Shown: positions 46,697-56,391 of the stretch, in pieces
Position numbering within the stretch: the stretch's first letter is position 1
Layout: each line of letters opens with the position of its first letter
Assembly (NCBI GenBank): GCA_011048995.1
Contig: DSCS01000058.1
Span: 1 to 64,000, forward strand
DNA from: Bacillota bacterium
Lineage (GTDB): Bacteria > Macinerneyibacteriota > Macinerneyibacteria > Macinerneyibacteriales > DSCS01
Length of the DNA stretch: 64,000 bases
Direction: 5' to 3'
Translations under genes and position numbers: made by a program
The notes under the pieces: generated by a model
What the model was told of the DNA's origin: nothing
Database searches by the model: none
The model's input: the letters and a program-made list of their open reading frames with translations, nothing else

Positions 46697-47035
46697 TTAC
46701 TTCTGAAGCTCCTGGCCTGCGGCGGGGTCTGTCGCCAATCCGGCGATCATGCTTTTCAAATATTCGATTTTGACGCCGTCTGCGATTCTCAAGACGACCT
46801 TATCTTCTTCGATTTTGACAATGGTCCCGTATATACCTGCATTGGTCAAGACTTTATCCCCGGGATTCAACTGGCCGAGCATCTCCTGATGCTTTTTTCT
46901 CTGTTTCTTCTGGGGCAGGATCAAGATCAGATAGAATACAAGAAAAAAGGCCAAAATGGGCAAGAGGCCCATCAGGGGGTTCGAATTTGCCGGAGCAGCC
47001 TGCGCCGCTAACATTCCTGTCATTAAAACATTCAT
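46697..47035 (-). CDS. yajC: Sec translocase accessory protein YajC
   Basis: Single-pass inner-membrane partner of SecDF. 112 residues: hydrophobic helix LLPILAFFLVFYLILILP (about 24-41), then PQKKQRKKHQEML and the conserved LNPGDKVLTNAGIYGTIVKIEED. The start overlaps the mobB-like stop (ATGA). It is last in an eight-gene operon, and its stop is next to the bidirectional terminator. secD and secF are not in the window. Confidence 0.95.
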   Translation of the reverse strand: MNVLMTGMLAAQAAPANSNPLMGLLPILAFFLVFYLILILPQKKQRKKHQEMLGQLNPGDKVLTNAGIYGTIVKIEEDKVVLRIADGVKIEYLKSMIAGLATDPAAGQELQK

Positions 47036-47787
47036 TTTTTTTCCTCCTTGGTTTTTTGATAAACTGTTATATGAATCGTTCCATCTTCATACCCTTTCAG
47101 CTCTCCGAGAAAACCTTTGACTGTTTCTCTCAAAAGTTTCCGGACAAAAGGCATCAGGGCAAGTGTTTTACCGTTTATGGAAACATCAACGTCTTTTTCC
47201 TCCTTCTGCACAGGGCAGAAACAGGAGGGATTCTTCATCATTTCTGCATAAAGGGTGACACAATCTTTGCCGCATAATCCGCAATCCAACCCTGCCGGGA
47301 ACGGCGGAAGAACATCAATCAGAGTCCAGAGGTTTTCAACTGTCTCCTCTCTGAGTCCTGAAAACAGAGGTAATTTTCGAGAAGGGATAATAGAGGATCT
47401 TTTTTCAGCCAAGATGAAATATCCCAGGATATTTTCCTTCTCCATGACCTCATCATTCTCTTTCATACACCAAATACACGGCAGCGGAAGGCTTTTGAAC
47501 CCTTCCACAAAAAGAAGGTCATATTGAAAACCGCTTTGCCGTATCAGATCCATAAATCCGGCTTGCGGTTTCAGAACATCCACAAGGCCTTCCTGTCTGA
47601 GAAAGACTTCACGGGCCCCTGCTTTCAGAAACCGTTCACCGTCGTTTTTGCCTGATAAAGCCAGCTCCCCGTGTATATTTTTTATGACCGCGCAACGCAG
47701 CCCCTTTTTGACAGCCTTAAGGATGAGTTCTTCGCATAAAGCCGTTTTGCCGCTTTTTTTGAACCCGGCAAGCTGTAAGACCTTCAT
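47032..47787 (-). CDS. MobB-like GTPase with C-terminal cysteine cluster
   Basis: 251 residues. The N-terminal half is a MobB P-loop NTPase (GFKKSGKTAL, then VIKNIHGE and DLLFVEGFKSLPLPCI), which supports molybdopterin dinucleotide cofactor formation. Residues about 167-190 carry four or five Cys (CGLCGKDC...CFC), suggesting an iron-sulfur or zinc site, followed by a domain (DVSINGKTLALMPFVRKLL) seen in longer MobB-like proteins. MobA is not in this window. Neighbours are housekeeping repair genes, so operon placement says little about its job; the Mo/W ABC genes at 59-60.6 kb support it. Confidence 0.82.
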   Translation of the reverse strand: MKVLQLAGFKKSGKTALCEELILKAVKKGLRCAVIKNIHGELALSGKNDGERFLKAGAREVFLRQEGLVDVLKPQAGFMDLIRQSGFQYDLLFVEGFKSLPLPCIWCMKENDEVMEKENILGYFILAEKRSSIIPSRKLPLFSGLREETVENLWTLIDVLPPFPAGLDCGLCGKDCVTLYAEMMKNPSCFCPVQKEEKDVDVSINGKTLALMPFVRKLLRETVKGFLGELKGYEDGTIHITVYQKTKEEKK

Positions 47788-47788
47788 C

Positions 47789-48169
47789 TTACTCCAAAGA
47801 AGCGATCATTTCTATTTCTACGCGGGCGCCTAAAGGAAGGGCCGCCACTTGGTAAGCGCTTCGCGCCGGTGGATTTTCCTTGAAAAACCCGGCATAGACT
47901 TCGTTAAAGGCTGCAAAATCTTTAATATCGGCCAAAAATACCGTCACTTTGACCGCTTTATCCAAAGATGTTCCTGCTTCTTCTAAGATGGCTTGAGCAT
48001 TTTTCAATGCTTGCCGCGCTTCCTCCTGAATGCCCCCTTCAACGAATTTGCCTGTTTCGGGGTCCATGGGGAGCTGGCCTGATGTGAAAACAAAACCTCC
48101 GCTTACTACAGCTTGACTGTAAGGGCCTACAGCCCCCGGGGCTTTTTTCGTTGCAATGATTTTTCTCAT
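47789..48169 (-). CDS. ridA: RidA-family enamine/imine deaminase
   Basis: 126 residues, full-length YjgF/YER057c/UK114 fold. Hydrolyses reactive 2-aminoacrylate and related enamines that arise from PLP enzymes. Landmarks: GPYSQAVVSGGFVFTSGQLP and the C-terminal catalytic Arg and Glu in PPARSAYQVAALPLGARVEIE. PLP-dependent lyases such as the tryptophanase in this window generate aminoacrylate. Overlaps queH by 4 nt and abuts mobB. Confidence 0.95.
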   Translation of the reverse strand: MRKIIATKKAPGAVGPYSQAVVSGGFVFTSGQLPMDPETGKFVEGGIQEEARQALKNAQAILEEAGTSLDKAVKVTVFLADIKDFAAFNEVYAGFFKENPPARSAYQVAALPLGARVEIEMIASLE

Positions 48170-48732
48170 TTCTCCTCCTTTTTTTTCAAACGTTTACTCC
48201 TGTAGCGTTCTGTTTCGCTGTAAAGACATCCGCAATAGGATTGGCGGTACATCTTTCTTCTCTTCGACTCTTCTATTCCATAAGACCATCCTGACCGAAA
48301 ATCTTCATAGAGGAAATGCGTTTTATATTGTTTTGCCGCGGCTTCTCCCTGCTGTCTTATTGCTTCATGGTTTTGAAATTTACTGTATAGCAATGTCGTC
48401 GAAAAACAATCAAAGCGCCCTTTTTTCGCTACAGCGGCAGTCTTTTCCAGCCGCTGCGCGTAACACAGGGAACAGCGCATCCCTTCACGAAAAACCACCC
48501 TCCGGAAAAATTCTTCCATGGGGTATTCCTCTAAATCGATGAGTTCCACACCCTCTTCCCGGCAGAAACGGACCACTTCTTCCCGTCTCTTTTCATGCTC
48601 TGTAAAGGGATGGATATTGGGGTTATACCATAAGCCGTAGACTCTATACCCGCTTTCCCGAAGCGTTTTCAGTGGAGAAAGGGCGCAAGGCGCACAGCAA
48701 ATATGAAGCAAAACTTTTTTTTCACCCTTCAT
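48166..48732 (-). CDS. queH: Epoxyqueuosine reductase QueH
   Basis: Reduces epoxyqueuosine in tRNA to queuosine, replacing the cobalamin-dependent QueG. 188 residues with the family cysteines: [11 protein letters not shown] (start), [10 protein letters not shown] (about 85-95) and SYCGCLYSE (about 165-173), which bind a [4Fe-4S] and an adjacent metal. The other que genes are not in the window. Overlaps ruvB by 11 nt and ridA by 4 nt. Confidence 0.94.
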   Translation of the reverse strand: MKGEKKVLLHICCAPCALSPLKTLRESGYRVYGLWYNPNIHPFTEHEKRREEVVRFCREEGVELIDLEEYPMEEFFRRVVFREGMRCSLCYAQRLEKTAAVAKKGRFDCFSTTLLYSKFQNHEAIRQQGEAAAKQYKTHFLYEDFRSGWSYGIEESKRRKMYRQSYCGCLYSETERYRSKRLKKKEEK

Positions 48733-49741
48733 CAGAAAACAGATCCTTTTTTTTCTCTTTATTCAGCGCCTCATATGCCCGTGAAGTAGCACAGCGGCCG
48801 CGAGGTGTGCGTTGCAGAAAATTCGATCGCAGCAAAAACGGCTCATAAAGGTCTTCAATGGTCTCTCTCTCTTCTCCCAGCATCACCGCTAACGTATCTA
48901 ATCCCACAGGCCCTCCGTCGAAACGGTCGATGAGGGCCGTTAAAATTTCTCTGTCCATTTTTTCCAATCCGTAATGGTCGATGTGAAGCATACGAAAGGA
49001 CTCTTCCAATATGGCTTTGTCAATGATCCCATCATTCCGGACCTCAGCAAAATCCCGGACTCTCTTCAAAAGCCTGTTCGCCACACGTGGGGTGTAACGG
49101 GAACGTTTTGCGATTTCAACGGCAGGTTTTTCATCAATAGCGACTTGAAGAATCCGGGCCGAACGGCGGATAATAGTCGTTATTTCGCCGATGTCATAAA
49201 ACTCCAGCCTTTCGATAACACCGAAACGATCCCGCAGAGGAGAAGTCAATAGTCCGGCCCTGGTCGTAGCCCCCACCAAGGTAAAGGGCTGAAGGGGAAT
49301 ACGAATATTACGCGCGCCGGGCCCTTTCCCGATAATGATGTCCAATTCAAAGTCTTCCATGGCCGAATAAAGGATCTCTTCAACGCTGCGGTTCAAACGA
49401 TGGATCTCATCAATAAAGAGAATATCATGAGCTTCCAGGTTTGTCAGAATAGCCGCCAGATCACCCGGCTTGGTTAAAACAGGGCCGGAAGAGATCTTGA
49501 TATTGACCCCCATCTCATGGGCCATGATAAAAGCCAATGTCGTCTTTCCCAATCCGGGCGGTCCGTAGAAGAGGGTATGGTCGATAGGCTCCTGGCGCTG
49601 ATTTGCCGCCTGTATATATACTTGCAGTTTTTCTCTTAATTCTTTTTGGCCTATAAACTCTTCCAGTTTTTGAGGCCGCAAAGTCAACTCGACATCCTGC
49701 TCCTCTTCCTGAGGGCGCGGGTCGGTGTAGCGCTCTTCCAT
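48722..49741 (-). CDS. ruvB: Holliday junction helicase RuvB
   Basis: AAA+ motor for branch migration, working with RuvA. 339 residues: Walker [13 protein letters not shown], Walker [11 protein letters not shown], sensor [18 protein letters not shown] and the C-terminal winged helix ending [14 protein letters not shown]. Starts 3 nt after ruvA. Confidence 0.97.
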   Translation of the reverse strand: MEERYTDPRPQEEEQDVELTLRPQKLEEFIGQKELREKLQVYIQAANQRQEPIDHTLFYGPPGLGKTTLAFIMAHEMGVNIKISSGPVLTKPGDLAAILTNLEAHDILFIDEIHRLNRSVEEILYSAMEDFELDIIIGKGPGARNIRIPLQPFTLVGATTRAGLLTSPLRDRFGVIERLEFYDIGEITTIIRRSARILQVAIDEKPAVEIAKRSRYTPRVANRLLKRVRDFAEVRNDGIIDKAILEESFRMLHIDHYGLEKMDREILTALIDRFDGGPVGLDTLAVMLGEERETIEDLYEPFLLRSNFLQRTPRGRCATSRAYEALNKEKKKDLFSDEG

Positions 49742-49744
49742 ATT

Positions 49745-50344
49745 TTAACCCTTTCCCATATAACGCAAAGCCAATCGTATCAGGTCTTCTGTGTTTAGAT
49801 CTTCTTTTACCCCTTTTTGAACCTCCGCAAGAGCTTCCCTGATCTGATGAAGCGGAAATTGCAGGCTTCGAAGAGCATCCAGCGCCTCAGCCATAGAAGC
49901 TTCCTTTTTACGCGCTTCAGGCTCATTTTCAGCCGGGGCATACGTTTTCACTTTATCCCGAAGCTCCAGAATCACGCGTTCAGCGGTCTTTTTACCGATT
50001 CCGGAAAGGGATGAAAGCCAGGCCAAGTCTTCCCGTACAATAGCCTTCGTTATCTCCTGAAAAGGTGCCTGATCCATGATCTTTAACGCTCCGCGGGGGC
50101 CGATCCCGGAAACCCCGATCAATGTCACAAAAAAATCCCTGGCGTCTTCTTCCAGAAAACCGAAAAGAGAAGATTCATCTTCCCTCAAATGTGAGTAGAC
50201 ATAGACGAACACAGGCTCTCCCGTATCGGGAAGCCCATTCATAGACGGACCCGCCATGAAAACTTTATAACCGACTCCGGAAACATCGACGACGATGCCG
50301 TCTTCCTTTTTTTCCCATAGAAAACCGTTAAGAAATGTAATCAT
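49745..50344 (-). CDS. ruvA: Holliday junction protein RuvA
   Basis: Junction-binding tetramer. 199 residues: OB-fold domain (ITFLNGFLWEKKEDGIVVDVSG), two HhH motifs (IGVSGIGPRGALKI and SSLSGIGKKTAERVI), and the C-terminal RuvB-binding domain (MAEALDALRSLQF...DLIRLALRYMG). The start overlaps the ruvC stop by ATGA. Confidence 0.96.
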   Translation of the reverse strand: MITFLNGFLWEKKEDGIVVDVSGVGYKVFMAGPSMNGLPDTGEPVFVYVYSHLREDESSLFGFLEEDARDFFVTLIGVSGIGPRGALKIMDQAPFQEITKAIVREDLAWLSSLSGIGKKTAERVILELRDKVKTYAPAENEPEARKKEASMAEALDALRSLQFPLHQIREALAEVQKGVKEDLNTEDLIRLALRYMGKG

Positions 50345-50826
50345 CGATACCTCAATGTCGTCTGTTTGTTCATATGGCAGATAGCAGCAGCCACAGCATC
50401 ATAGGCGTCAAAGAGATGCTCTTTTTCTTTGACACCTGTAAGCAAGGCCACCATGCGGGAGACCTGCTCTTTTTGTGCGGTCCCTGTCCCGACTAAAGCC
50501 ATTTTAATCTCCTTTGGCGAATATCCGAAAACGGGGATCTGATGCCGGGCAAAGGCCAGAAGCACCCCTCCGCGGACCTGCCCGACAGCAAGAGCCGAAC
50601 GGGCATTTTTTGCAAAAAAGAGTTCTTCAACAGCCGCCTCTTCAGGCGCGTATAATTCGCAGAGACGTGACACTTCATTATAAACGCAGAGAATCTTCTC
50701 TTCATCCTTTAATGTCTTCTCCGGTTTGATCACGCCGAATTGATGGACACGAAAACGGGATCCGCTTTTTTCCACCAGGGCAAATCCCGTATTGTTTACA
50801 CCGGGATCGATGCCGAAAACAAGCAT
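50341..50826 (-). CDS. ruvC: Holliday junction endonuclease RuvC
   Basis: Resolves junctions by paired nicks. 161 residues with the catalytic acids: Asp7 (VFGIDPGVNNTG), Glu in AAVEELFFAKN, and the Asp pair in FDAYDAVAAAICH. Overlaps yebC by one base (TAATG) and ruvA by four. Confidence 0.96.
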   Translation of the reverse strand: MLVFGIDPGVNNTGFALVEKSGSRFRVHQFGVIKPEKTLKDEEKILCVYNEVSRLCELYAPEEAAVEELFFAKNARSALAVGQVRGGVLLAFARHQIPVFGYSPKEIKMALVGTGTAQKEQVSRMVALLTGVKEKEHLFDAYDAVAAAICHMNKQTTLRYR

Positions 50827-51578
50827 TATTCCTCGGCCAGTTTTTCCATTACGGCATCATCAATATCAAAATTGGCAAAAACATTCTGAACATCGTCATT
50901 ATCTTCCAACATATCCATCATCTTTAATACCTTTTTGGCTCCGTTTTCATCCAGTGAAACAGAATTTTTGGGAAGCATGGTCAGTTGAGAATCTTCGATG
51001 GCGACCCCTTGCCCTTCCAAAGCTTTTAAAGCCTCTGCAAAGGCTGCCGGATCACAAAAGAGTTCAAAGTTTTCCCCTGCATCTTGAATATCATCAATAC
51101 CGGCTTCAATAGCCATCTCGGTCAAGCGGTCTTCACTTATCCCCTCTTTAGAGATGACAATCAAGCCTTTTTTATCAAACATCCACGCCACAGAACCGTT
51201 TTCGCCCAGATTTCCCCCGGCTTTGGAAAGAATATATCTCATCTCGGCGACAGTTCTGTTTTTATTGTCCGTCATTGCTTCAATAAAGACCGCGACTCCT
51301 TCAGGCCCGTAACCTTCATAGATGACTTCTTCATAGACGACCCCGGGCAGCTCCCCTGTCCCCTTTTGAATGGCGCGCTCGATATTGTCTTTTGGCATGT
51401 TGCTGGCTTTCGCCTTATCAACAGCCAGACGCAAACGGGGATTACTGTCCATATCCCCTCCGCCTAAACGGGCCGCCACTGTAATCTCTTTGATTATTTT
51501 TGTAAATATTTTTCCGCGGGCGGCGTCGGCTTTTCCCTTTTTATGTTTGATCGTACTCCATTTATTGTGCCCTGACAT
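50826..51578 (-). CDS. yebC: YebC/PmpR-family protein
   Basis: 250 residues from ATG 51578, the family start [14 protein letters not shown], with AGGAGG about 7 nt upstream; a longer open frame to 51893 runs through the promoter and is not coding. Three-domain YebC fold with [20 protein letters not shown] and [17 protein letters not shown]. Members act as transcription factors or help ribosomes through proline runs. First gene of the yebC-ruvCAB-queH-ridA-mobB-yajC operon. Confidence 0.95.
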   Translation of the reverse strand: MSGHNKWSTIKHKKGKADAARGKIFTKIIKEITVAARLGGGDMDSNPRLRLAVDKAKASNMPKDNIERAIQKGTGELPGVVYEEVIYEGYGPEGVAVFIEAMTDNKNRTVAEMRYILSKAGGNLGENGSVAWMFDKKGLIVISKEGISEDRLTEMAIEAGIDDIQDAGENFELFCDPAAFAEALKALEGQGVAIEDSQLTMLPKNSVSLDENGAKKVLKMMDMLEDNDDVQNVFANFDIDDAVMEKLAEE

Positions 51579-51608
51579 GCGAAACCTCCTCCGGTTGTTT
51601 TTTATATG

Positions 51609-51636
51609 AATATACCATAATTGCCGTCTATTGCAA
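51609..51636 (-). promoter_or_regulatory. Promoter of the yebC-ruvCAB-yajC operon
   Basis: Minus strand: TTGCAA (51636-51631), 16-bp spacer, TATATT (51614-51609). Back-to-back with the dus promoter. Confidence 0.72.
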
Positions 51637-51657
51637 ATCATTTTACTCGACACGCCC

Positions 51658-51686
51658 TTGACAGTGCACAAGCGAAACAGTAGGAT
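51658..51686 (+). promoter_or_regulatory. Promoter of dus
   Basis: Consensus TTGACA (51658-51663), 17-bp spacer, TAGGAT (51681-51686). The ATG comes 9 nt after the -10 box and has no SD, so the leader would be only about 3 nt. Confidence 0.6.
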
Positions 51687-51695
51687 GATCTCATT

Positions 51696-52688
51696 ATGAT
51701 TTTTGAAGGAGCTCTTTTTTCTGCACCCATGGCGTCGGTTACTGATACCCTGTTCCGAAATATCTGTGAGCATTATGGAGGCGCCGATATCTATTTTACT
51801 GAAATGATCAGCGCCCCGGCGCTTCTTCAACAGGGCCCTCTGGAAGCTTATTATTGCGATTTTTCTCCCTGCCCTGAAAAAACAGTGGCTCAATTAGTAG
51901 GCGGAAGAAGCGCAGATCTGATCAGGGCTGCAGCACATCTCTGTTCCTGCTATCCGGAATTGGGCGGAATCGATATTAATATGGGATGTTCAGCACCTCT
52001 TATCCGTAAAAAAAAGGCGGGTATTGCATGGATGAGCCGTTATGAAGAGCTCCCGGCCCTTCTCGGACAATTAAGAGATGTAACGGCGGGGAAAAGCCTG
52101 TCTGTAAAATTCCGCATCGGCCTCTCCGATGATGAAAAAGCGTTCTTCCGTTTTTTAGAGATCTTAGCCTCTGCAAAAATCGACTTTGTCACATTTCACG
52201 GGCGGACTCAAAAAGATAAATTCAGAAAAAACGTCCGTTGGGACTATTTCGACAAGGCCCGGGAATATCTCCCTTTCCCTGTCATCGCTAACGGTGATAT
52301 TGATTCCCTGTGGCGTTATCGGGCGCTCCTGCGTGACCACAATCCCTACGGAGTCATGATCGGCCGCGCAGCAGCCCGGGCTCCATGGCTTTTCCCTCTG
52401 CTGTCTCAAGTGTCCCGAAAAAACCCTTCGGACAATTTGATCTCCGCCCCTGTTGACTTTGAGGCTTATGTCCGTCTTTTTACCCGGCATCTGGACGAAA
52501 ACGTCCCCTTATCCCTACAAAAAAACCGTATTATCCGTTTCACGCTTTATTTATCCCAAAACCTTTTCTGGGGACATCATCTTCTGACAGCCGTTTCTCA
52601 AGCGCCGACACCTCAGGAAGCCGTCAGCCTTTTACATGGTTATTTTGAAAAACATCCTGAAGAAAAAAGAAAAAAATGGTCTTTCTGA
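51696..52688 (+). CDS. tRNA-dihydrouridine synthase
   Basis: FMN-dependent reduction of uridine in the tRNA D-loop. 330 residues: TIM barrel with [13 protein letters not shown] at the start, catalytic Cys in [18 protein letters not shown]-phosphate contacts HGRTQ, ANGDID and [10 protein letters not shown], and a helical C-terminal domain. DusA, B or C cannot be separated safely; the layout is nearest DusB. It is the only plus-strand gene between 46.7 and 64 kb, with no SD. Confidence 0.92.
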   Translation: MIFEGALFSAPMASVTDTLFRNICEHYGGADIYFTEMISAPALLQQGPLEAYYCDFSPCPEKTVAQLVGGRSADLIRAAAHLCSCYPELGGIDINMGCSAPLIRKKKAGIAWMSRYEELPALLGQLRDVTAGKSLSVKFRIGLSDDEKAFFRFLEILASAKIDFVTFHGRTQKDKFRKNVRWDYFDKAREYLPFPVIANGDIDSLWRYRALLRDHNPYGVMIGRAAARAPWLFPLLSQVSRKNPSDNLISAPVDFEAYVRLFTRHLDENVPLSLQKNRIIRFTLYLSQNLFWGHHLLTAVSQAPTPQEAVSLLHGYFEKHPEEKRKKWSF

Positions 52689-52697
52689 AAAATATTA

Positions 52698-52724
52698 AAG
52701 CCGGGGAGGATCTCCCCGGCTTTA
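52698..52724. terminator. Terminator between convergent dus and lat
   Basis: AAAGCCGGGG-AGGATCT-CCCCGGCTTT, ten or more pairs. The minus-strand side continues TTTAATATTTTT, so it mainly serves lat; the plus side has TTTAT. Confidence 0.88.
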
Positions 52725-52729
52725 TAGGA

Positions 52730-54028
52730 TCAGAAAGCTTCTTTTATAATGGACATCGCTTTGTCGATGTCCTCCTGTGTGACATCAAGGAAAGGACGGA
52801 ACCGTATTGACTTCTGCCCGCATGGCAAGGCAATAAGGCCTTTATTGTAAAGACTTTCTCTGAAAGAATCCCTTTGCTCTGTCGATGCCAGATCAAAGGC
52901 GATCATCAACCCTTTGCCGCGGATATTGGAGATCTTGCCGTTCAGTTCCCTCAGGGCATTCATAAGATATTCTCCCATATCATGCGCATTTTGAACCAGA
53001 TTGTCTTCTTTGATGATCTCAAGATAACGCCTTGACCTTGCCATATCGGTCAGGTTGCCTCCCCAGGTCGAATTGATCCGTGAAGCTTCATGGAAAACGT
53101 TGTTTTTCACCGCATCGATTCTGGGCCCGGCGAAAATACCGCAAACCTGCATCTTCTTCCCGAAACTGATAATATCGGGCTGAATATCATAATGCTCGCT
53201 GGCCCACATTTTCCCGGTGATACCCATTCCTGATTGGACTTCATCCAAAATATAGAGAATATCATAATCATGGCAGATCTTCTGTAAAGCCTGCATAAAC
53301 TCGGGGCGGAAATGATTGTCTCCGCCTTCTCCCTGAATAGGTTCGATGAGAATAGCTGCATATTCATCGGCATCGTTTTTGACCAGGTCCATAATCATCG
53401 AGAGCACTTTTTCTTCGCTCTTTTTGACTTCATCAAGGTTTTCATCCAAAGGAAAGATGACCTTGGGATTGGGAATGCGGGGCCAATCAAATTTGGGGAA
53501 ATACTTTGTTTTTCTCTGATCGAAAGTATTGGTTACCGACAGGGTATATCCTGTTCGTCCATGGAAGGCCTGTTCAAAATGAATAATTTTTAAACCTTTT
53601 TCCATTTTATGGCCTTTTTCAAAATTTTTACGGACTTTCCAGTCAAAAGCGGCCTTCATGGCATTCTCAACAGCCAAAGCCCCTCCGGAAACAAAAAACT
53701 GATATTTCATATAAGAAGGCTTAGCAATGGATGCTACGGCCTGTGTAAAAGCTGCCATCTCGGTGGTATAAATATCACTGTTAGAAGGATTGGATATGGC
53801 GATCCTTTTAATATAATCCAAAAATTGAGGATCTGTCATTTTGGGATGATTATGTCCCAATGGCTGAGAGGCAAAAAAGGAGAAAAAGTCCAAATAGGAT
53901 TTCTCATATTTCGCGTCGTAGATATAGCTCCCCCGGCTTTTTTCAATATCGTAGACCATATCAAACCCGTCAGCCAACATATGCTCTCCGATGATCTTGT
54001 GAACATCTTTCGGTAAAATTCGATTCAT
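52730..54028 (-). CDS. lat: L-lysine 6-transaminase
   Basis: Transfers the epsilon-amino group of lysine to 2-oxoglutarate, giving 2-aminoadipate semialdehyde. 432 residues from ATG 54028 (AAAGGAGG upstream). Class III aminotransferase: FVSGGALAVENAMKAAFDWK, FHGRTGYTLSVTNT, EPIQGEGGDNHF, ILDEVQSGMGITG and PLP-Lys in SFGKKMQVCGIFAG. The VSGGALAVENA and NSTWGGNLTDMARS segments fit Lat rather than ornithine or GABA aminotransferases. Own promoter and terminator. In an amino-acid fermenter it would serve lysine breakdown. Confidence 0.88.
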   Translation of the reverse strand: MNRILPKDVHKIIGEHMLADGFDMVYDIEKSRGSYIYDAKYEKSYLDFFSFFASQPLGHNHPKMTDPQFLDYIKRIAISNPSNSDIYTTEMAAFTQAVASIAKPSYMKYQFFVSGGALAVENAMKAAFDWKVRKNFEKGHKMEKGLKIIHFEQAFHGRTGYTLSVTNTFDQRKTKYFPKFDWPRIPNPKVIFPLDENLDEVKKSEEKVLSMIMDLVKNDADEYAAILIEPIQGEGGDNHFRPEFMQALQKICHDYDILYILDEVQSGMGITGKMWASEHYDIQPDIISFGKKMQVCGIFAGPRIDAVKNNVFHEASRINSTWGGNLTDMARSRRYLEIIKEDNLVQNAHDMGEYLMNALRELNGKISNIRGKGLMIAFDLASTEQRDSFRESLYNKGLIALPCGQKSIRFRPFLDVTQEDIDKAMSIIKEAF

Positions 54029-54061
54029 TTTTTCATCCTCCTTTTTAATTCTCATAACCGG

Positions 54062-54089
54062 ATTCTAAGGGTTTTAAAAAAAGTGTCAA
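54062..54089 (-). promoter_or_regulatory. Promoter of lat
   Basis: Minus strand: consensus TTGACA (54089-54084), 16-bp spacer, TAGAAT (54067-54062). Confidence 0.78.
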
Positions 54090-54101
54090 GGGAAAGCGGC
54101 T

Positions 54102-55214
54102 TTATTTCCATTCTTTCAGAAAGGCAAGGACCAACTGGACGACCTTGGCCATATCATCCAATAAAATCCACTCACGCACACTATGGACATCTGTCATCCC
54201 GATACTGAGAACAACACTTTCTAATCCCTTATTATTGAATATATTAGCGTCACTTCCCCCTTTGCAACGGACAAGTTTTTGTGGGCGCCCGATTTTTTCG
54301 CCGGCTTTCTGTAAAGCTTTGATCAAAGGGATCTCTTTTCGGTTCTCATAAGGTTTATACTTTTCTCTGACATCAAAGCGGATCTTCAACCCCGGGTATT
54401 CCGCCTCTGTCTTTTGGGCGGCTGTGCGCAGCTCTTCAACGGCTTTTTTCATTTTTTCTTCTCTGAAAGACCGTAACTCCGCCGAAAGCCTTGTTTCTTC
54501 AGGAACGATATTGACGGCTTCGCCGCCGCTTATCCTCCCGATATTTAAAACCGTTTCACTGTCGAGGGTTCCCGTTTTGATTTTTTGAAGAAAGGAAGCA
54601 GCAGCCATAACCGAATTGATCCCTTCATCGATGGCCCATCCGGCATGGGCCGCTTTCCCTTTAAATGTCAGCTGAATATCCAACGAGCCCACAGCAGCAT
54701 AACCGATAAGGTCCATACCGCTCATATCCAACACTAAAGCCTGTCCGGATCTGAAACGTCCGAGATCCATCAGTGCTGCGCCCTCAAGTCCGGTCTCTTC
54801 AGCGACGGAAAAGGCTATTTCGATCGGAGGGTGAGAGCATTTCATCTCTTTGACCCGTCGAAGGACTTCAAAGATAACGGCAATAGCGGCTTTATCATCG
54901 GCCCCTAAAACAAAGCGTCCGTCTCCTGTGATCTTACCGTTTTCCAGATGCGCTTCAAATGCCCCGGCCGGAGTTACTGTATCTGTGTGAGCCGAAAGCA
55001 GTATGGGTTTCCGAACCGGGTCGCCGGGAAAATAGGCGTAAATATTGCCGGCATTGGACTGTAGAGAAGCTCCCTCTTCCGGATCATACTCGACGCGTGC
55101 CCCAAGGCCTTTCAGCCGTTCTACAAGATAAGCATTGATCTCTTTTTCATGATAAGTGGGTGACGGGATGCGAGCCATCTCGGCAAAATCACGGAAAAGA
55201 CGCTCTTTTATCAT
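54102..55214 (-). CDS. M20 metallopeptidase, PepT-like
   Basis: 370 residues. Di-zinc exopeptidase with the metal ligands in order: LSAHTDTVTP, GADDKAAIAV, AEETGLEG, LDMSG and MTDVHSVREW. The dimerisation domain (GKAAHAGWAIDEGINSV) is present. It resembles the PepT-like tripeptidase group; substrate is not certain. It overlaps the aminotransferase gene by ATGA and is the last gene of the DUF1015-pta-aminotransferase-peptidase operon, a sensible set for using peptides. Confidence 0.9.
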   Translation of the reverse strand: MIKERLFRDFAEMARIPSPTYHEKEINAYLVERLKGLGARVEYDPEEGASLQSNAGNIYAYFPGDPVRKPILLSAHTDTVTPAGAFEAHLENGKITGDGRFVLGADDKAAIAVIFEVLRRVKEMKCSHPPIEIAFSVAEETGLEGAALMDLGRFRSGQALVLDMSGMDLIGYAAVGSLDIQLTFKGKAAHAGWAIDEGINSVMAAASFLQKIKTGTLDSETVLNIGRISGGEAVNIVPEETRLSAELRSFREEKMKKAVEELRTAAQKTEAEYPGLKIRFDVREKYKPYENRKEIPLIKALQKAGEKIGRPQKLVRCKGGSDANIFNNKGLESVVLSIGMTDVHSVREWILLDDMAKVVQLVLAFLKEWK

Positions 55215-56377
55215 TTCAGCAAAGCCCCGATCTTATCCAGCCCTTCTTCTATGATATCCATGGATGTCGCATAGGACAGGCGTAAAAAACCTTCGGCGCC
55301 GAAAGCTGTGCCGCTGACACCGGCTACACTGGATTTTTCAAGAAGGAACTCTACAAACTCGTCGGCATTACGCATCCCCAATTTTTCAAAAGCTTCGGTG
55401 ACTTCAGGAAAAACATAAAAAGCTCCGTTTGGCTTTCGGCAATGAATTCCCGGCATAGCATTCAATCGCTCTACCATATAATCCCGACGCTGAGAAAAGG
55501 CAAGGCGCATTGTTTCGATATCGCTGCCGTCTCCCTGAATAGCGGCCAAAGAAGCATATTGAGCGATTGAGTTAGGGCATGATGTGATCTGTCCCTGAAG
55601 CATGGCCATTTTTTTGATGATCCATTCGGGCCCTGCCACATAGCCGATACGCCACCCTGTCATGGCATAGGCCTTAGAGACGCCGTTGACTAAAATCGTC
55701 TTTTCAGGAAGATACTTGGCTATGGAATAATGATGTTTATTGTCATAAATAAGTTTTTCATAGATCTCGTCTGAAATGACCCATATACTCCGCTCACGGC
55801 AGAATTTTGCCAATTCTTTGATAAACTTCTTGGTGTAAACAGCCCCGGTCGGATTGTTAGGCGTATTTAACAAAATCATCCTTGTCTTCGCCGTCACAGC
55901 CGCTTCTACGTCTTCCATCTGAGGTTCAAAATTATGTTCAGCATGACAGGGGACAATGACAGACTTGGCTTCGGCTGTTTTGATCTGTTCTGTGTAAGAA
56001 ACCCAATAAGGAGAGAAGATGATCGCTTCGTCATCGGGATTCAAAAGCGTAAAAACAGCATTCCACAAAGCATGTTTTGCCCCTGCGGAGATCAAAATGT
56101 TTTTACGGGTATACCCTCTCAGCCCATTGTCTCTTTCCAGTTTTTTGATAATGGCATCTTTTAACTCAGAAATGCCGGATGCCGTTGTATAACGGGTCTT
56201 CCCGTTATTCAAGGCTTCAATGGCTGCATTTTTGATGTACTCAGGGGTGTCAAAGTCCGGCTCTCCCGCTCCGAAAGAAAGGACTTTAACGCCCATGGCT
56301 TTAAGTTCGTTGACCCGTTGTGTAACTTTTAGAGTCGGCGATTCAGCTAAGGATCCGACAATTTCAGAAAACGGCAT
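55211..56377 (-). CDS. Class I pyridoxal-phosphate aminotransferase, aspartate aminotransferase-like
   Basis: 388 residues, fold-type I. Landmarks: FGAGEPDFDTPEYIK at the N-terminus, LLNTPNNPTGAVY, ISDEIYEKLIYD, PLP-Lys in NGVSKAYAMTGWRIGY and the carboxylate-binding Arg in FLRLSYATS. This is the Igamma (AspAT/prephenate aminotransferase) pattern. Fourteen nt after pta; the downstream peptidase overlaps it. Donor and acceptor cannot be fixed from motifs. Confidence 0.92.
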   Translation of the reverse strand: MPFSEIVGSLAESPTLKVTQRVNELKAMGVKVLSFGAGEPDFDTPEYIKNAAIEALNNGKTRYTTASGISELKDAIIKKLERDNGLRGYTRKNILISAGAKHALWNAVFTLLNPDDEAIIFSPYWVSYTEQIKTAEAKSVIVPCHAEHNFEPQMEDVEAAVTAKTRMILLNTPNNPTGAVYTKKFIKELAKFCRERSIWVISDEIYEKLIYDNKHHYSIAKYLPEKTILVNGVSKAYAMTGWRIGYVAGPEWIIKKMAMLQGQITSCPNSIAQYASLAAIQGDGSDIETMRLAFSQRRDYMVERLNAMPGIHCRKPNGAFYVFPEVTEAFEKLGMRNADEFVEFLLEKSSVAGVSGTAFGAEGFLRLSYATSMDIIEEGLDKIGALLK

Positions 56378-56391
56378 AATAGATCATCTCC

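Noticed and set aside
51579..51893. N-terminal extension of yebC
   Set aside because: It lacks family similarity, runs through the promoter and overlaps dus; the SD-backed ATG at 51578 gives the standard YebC start.
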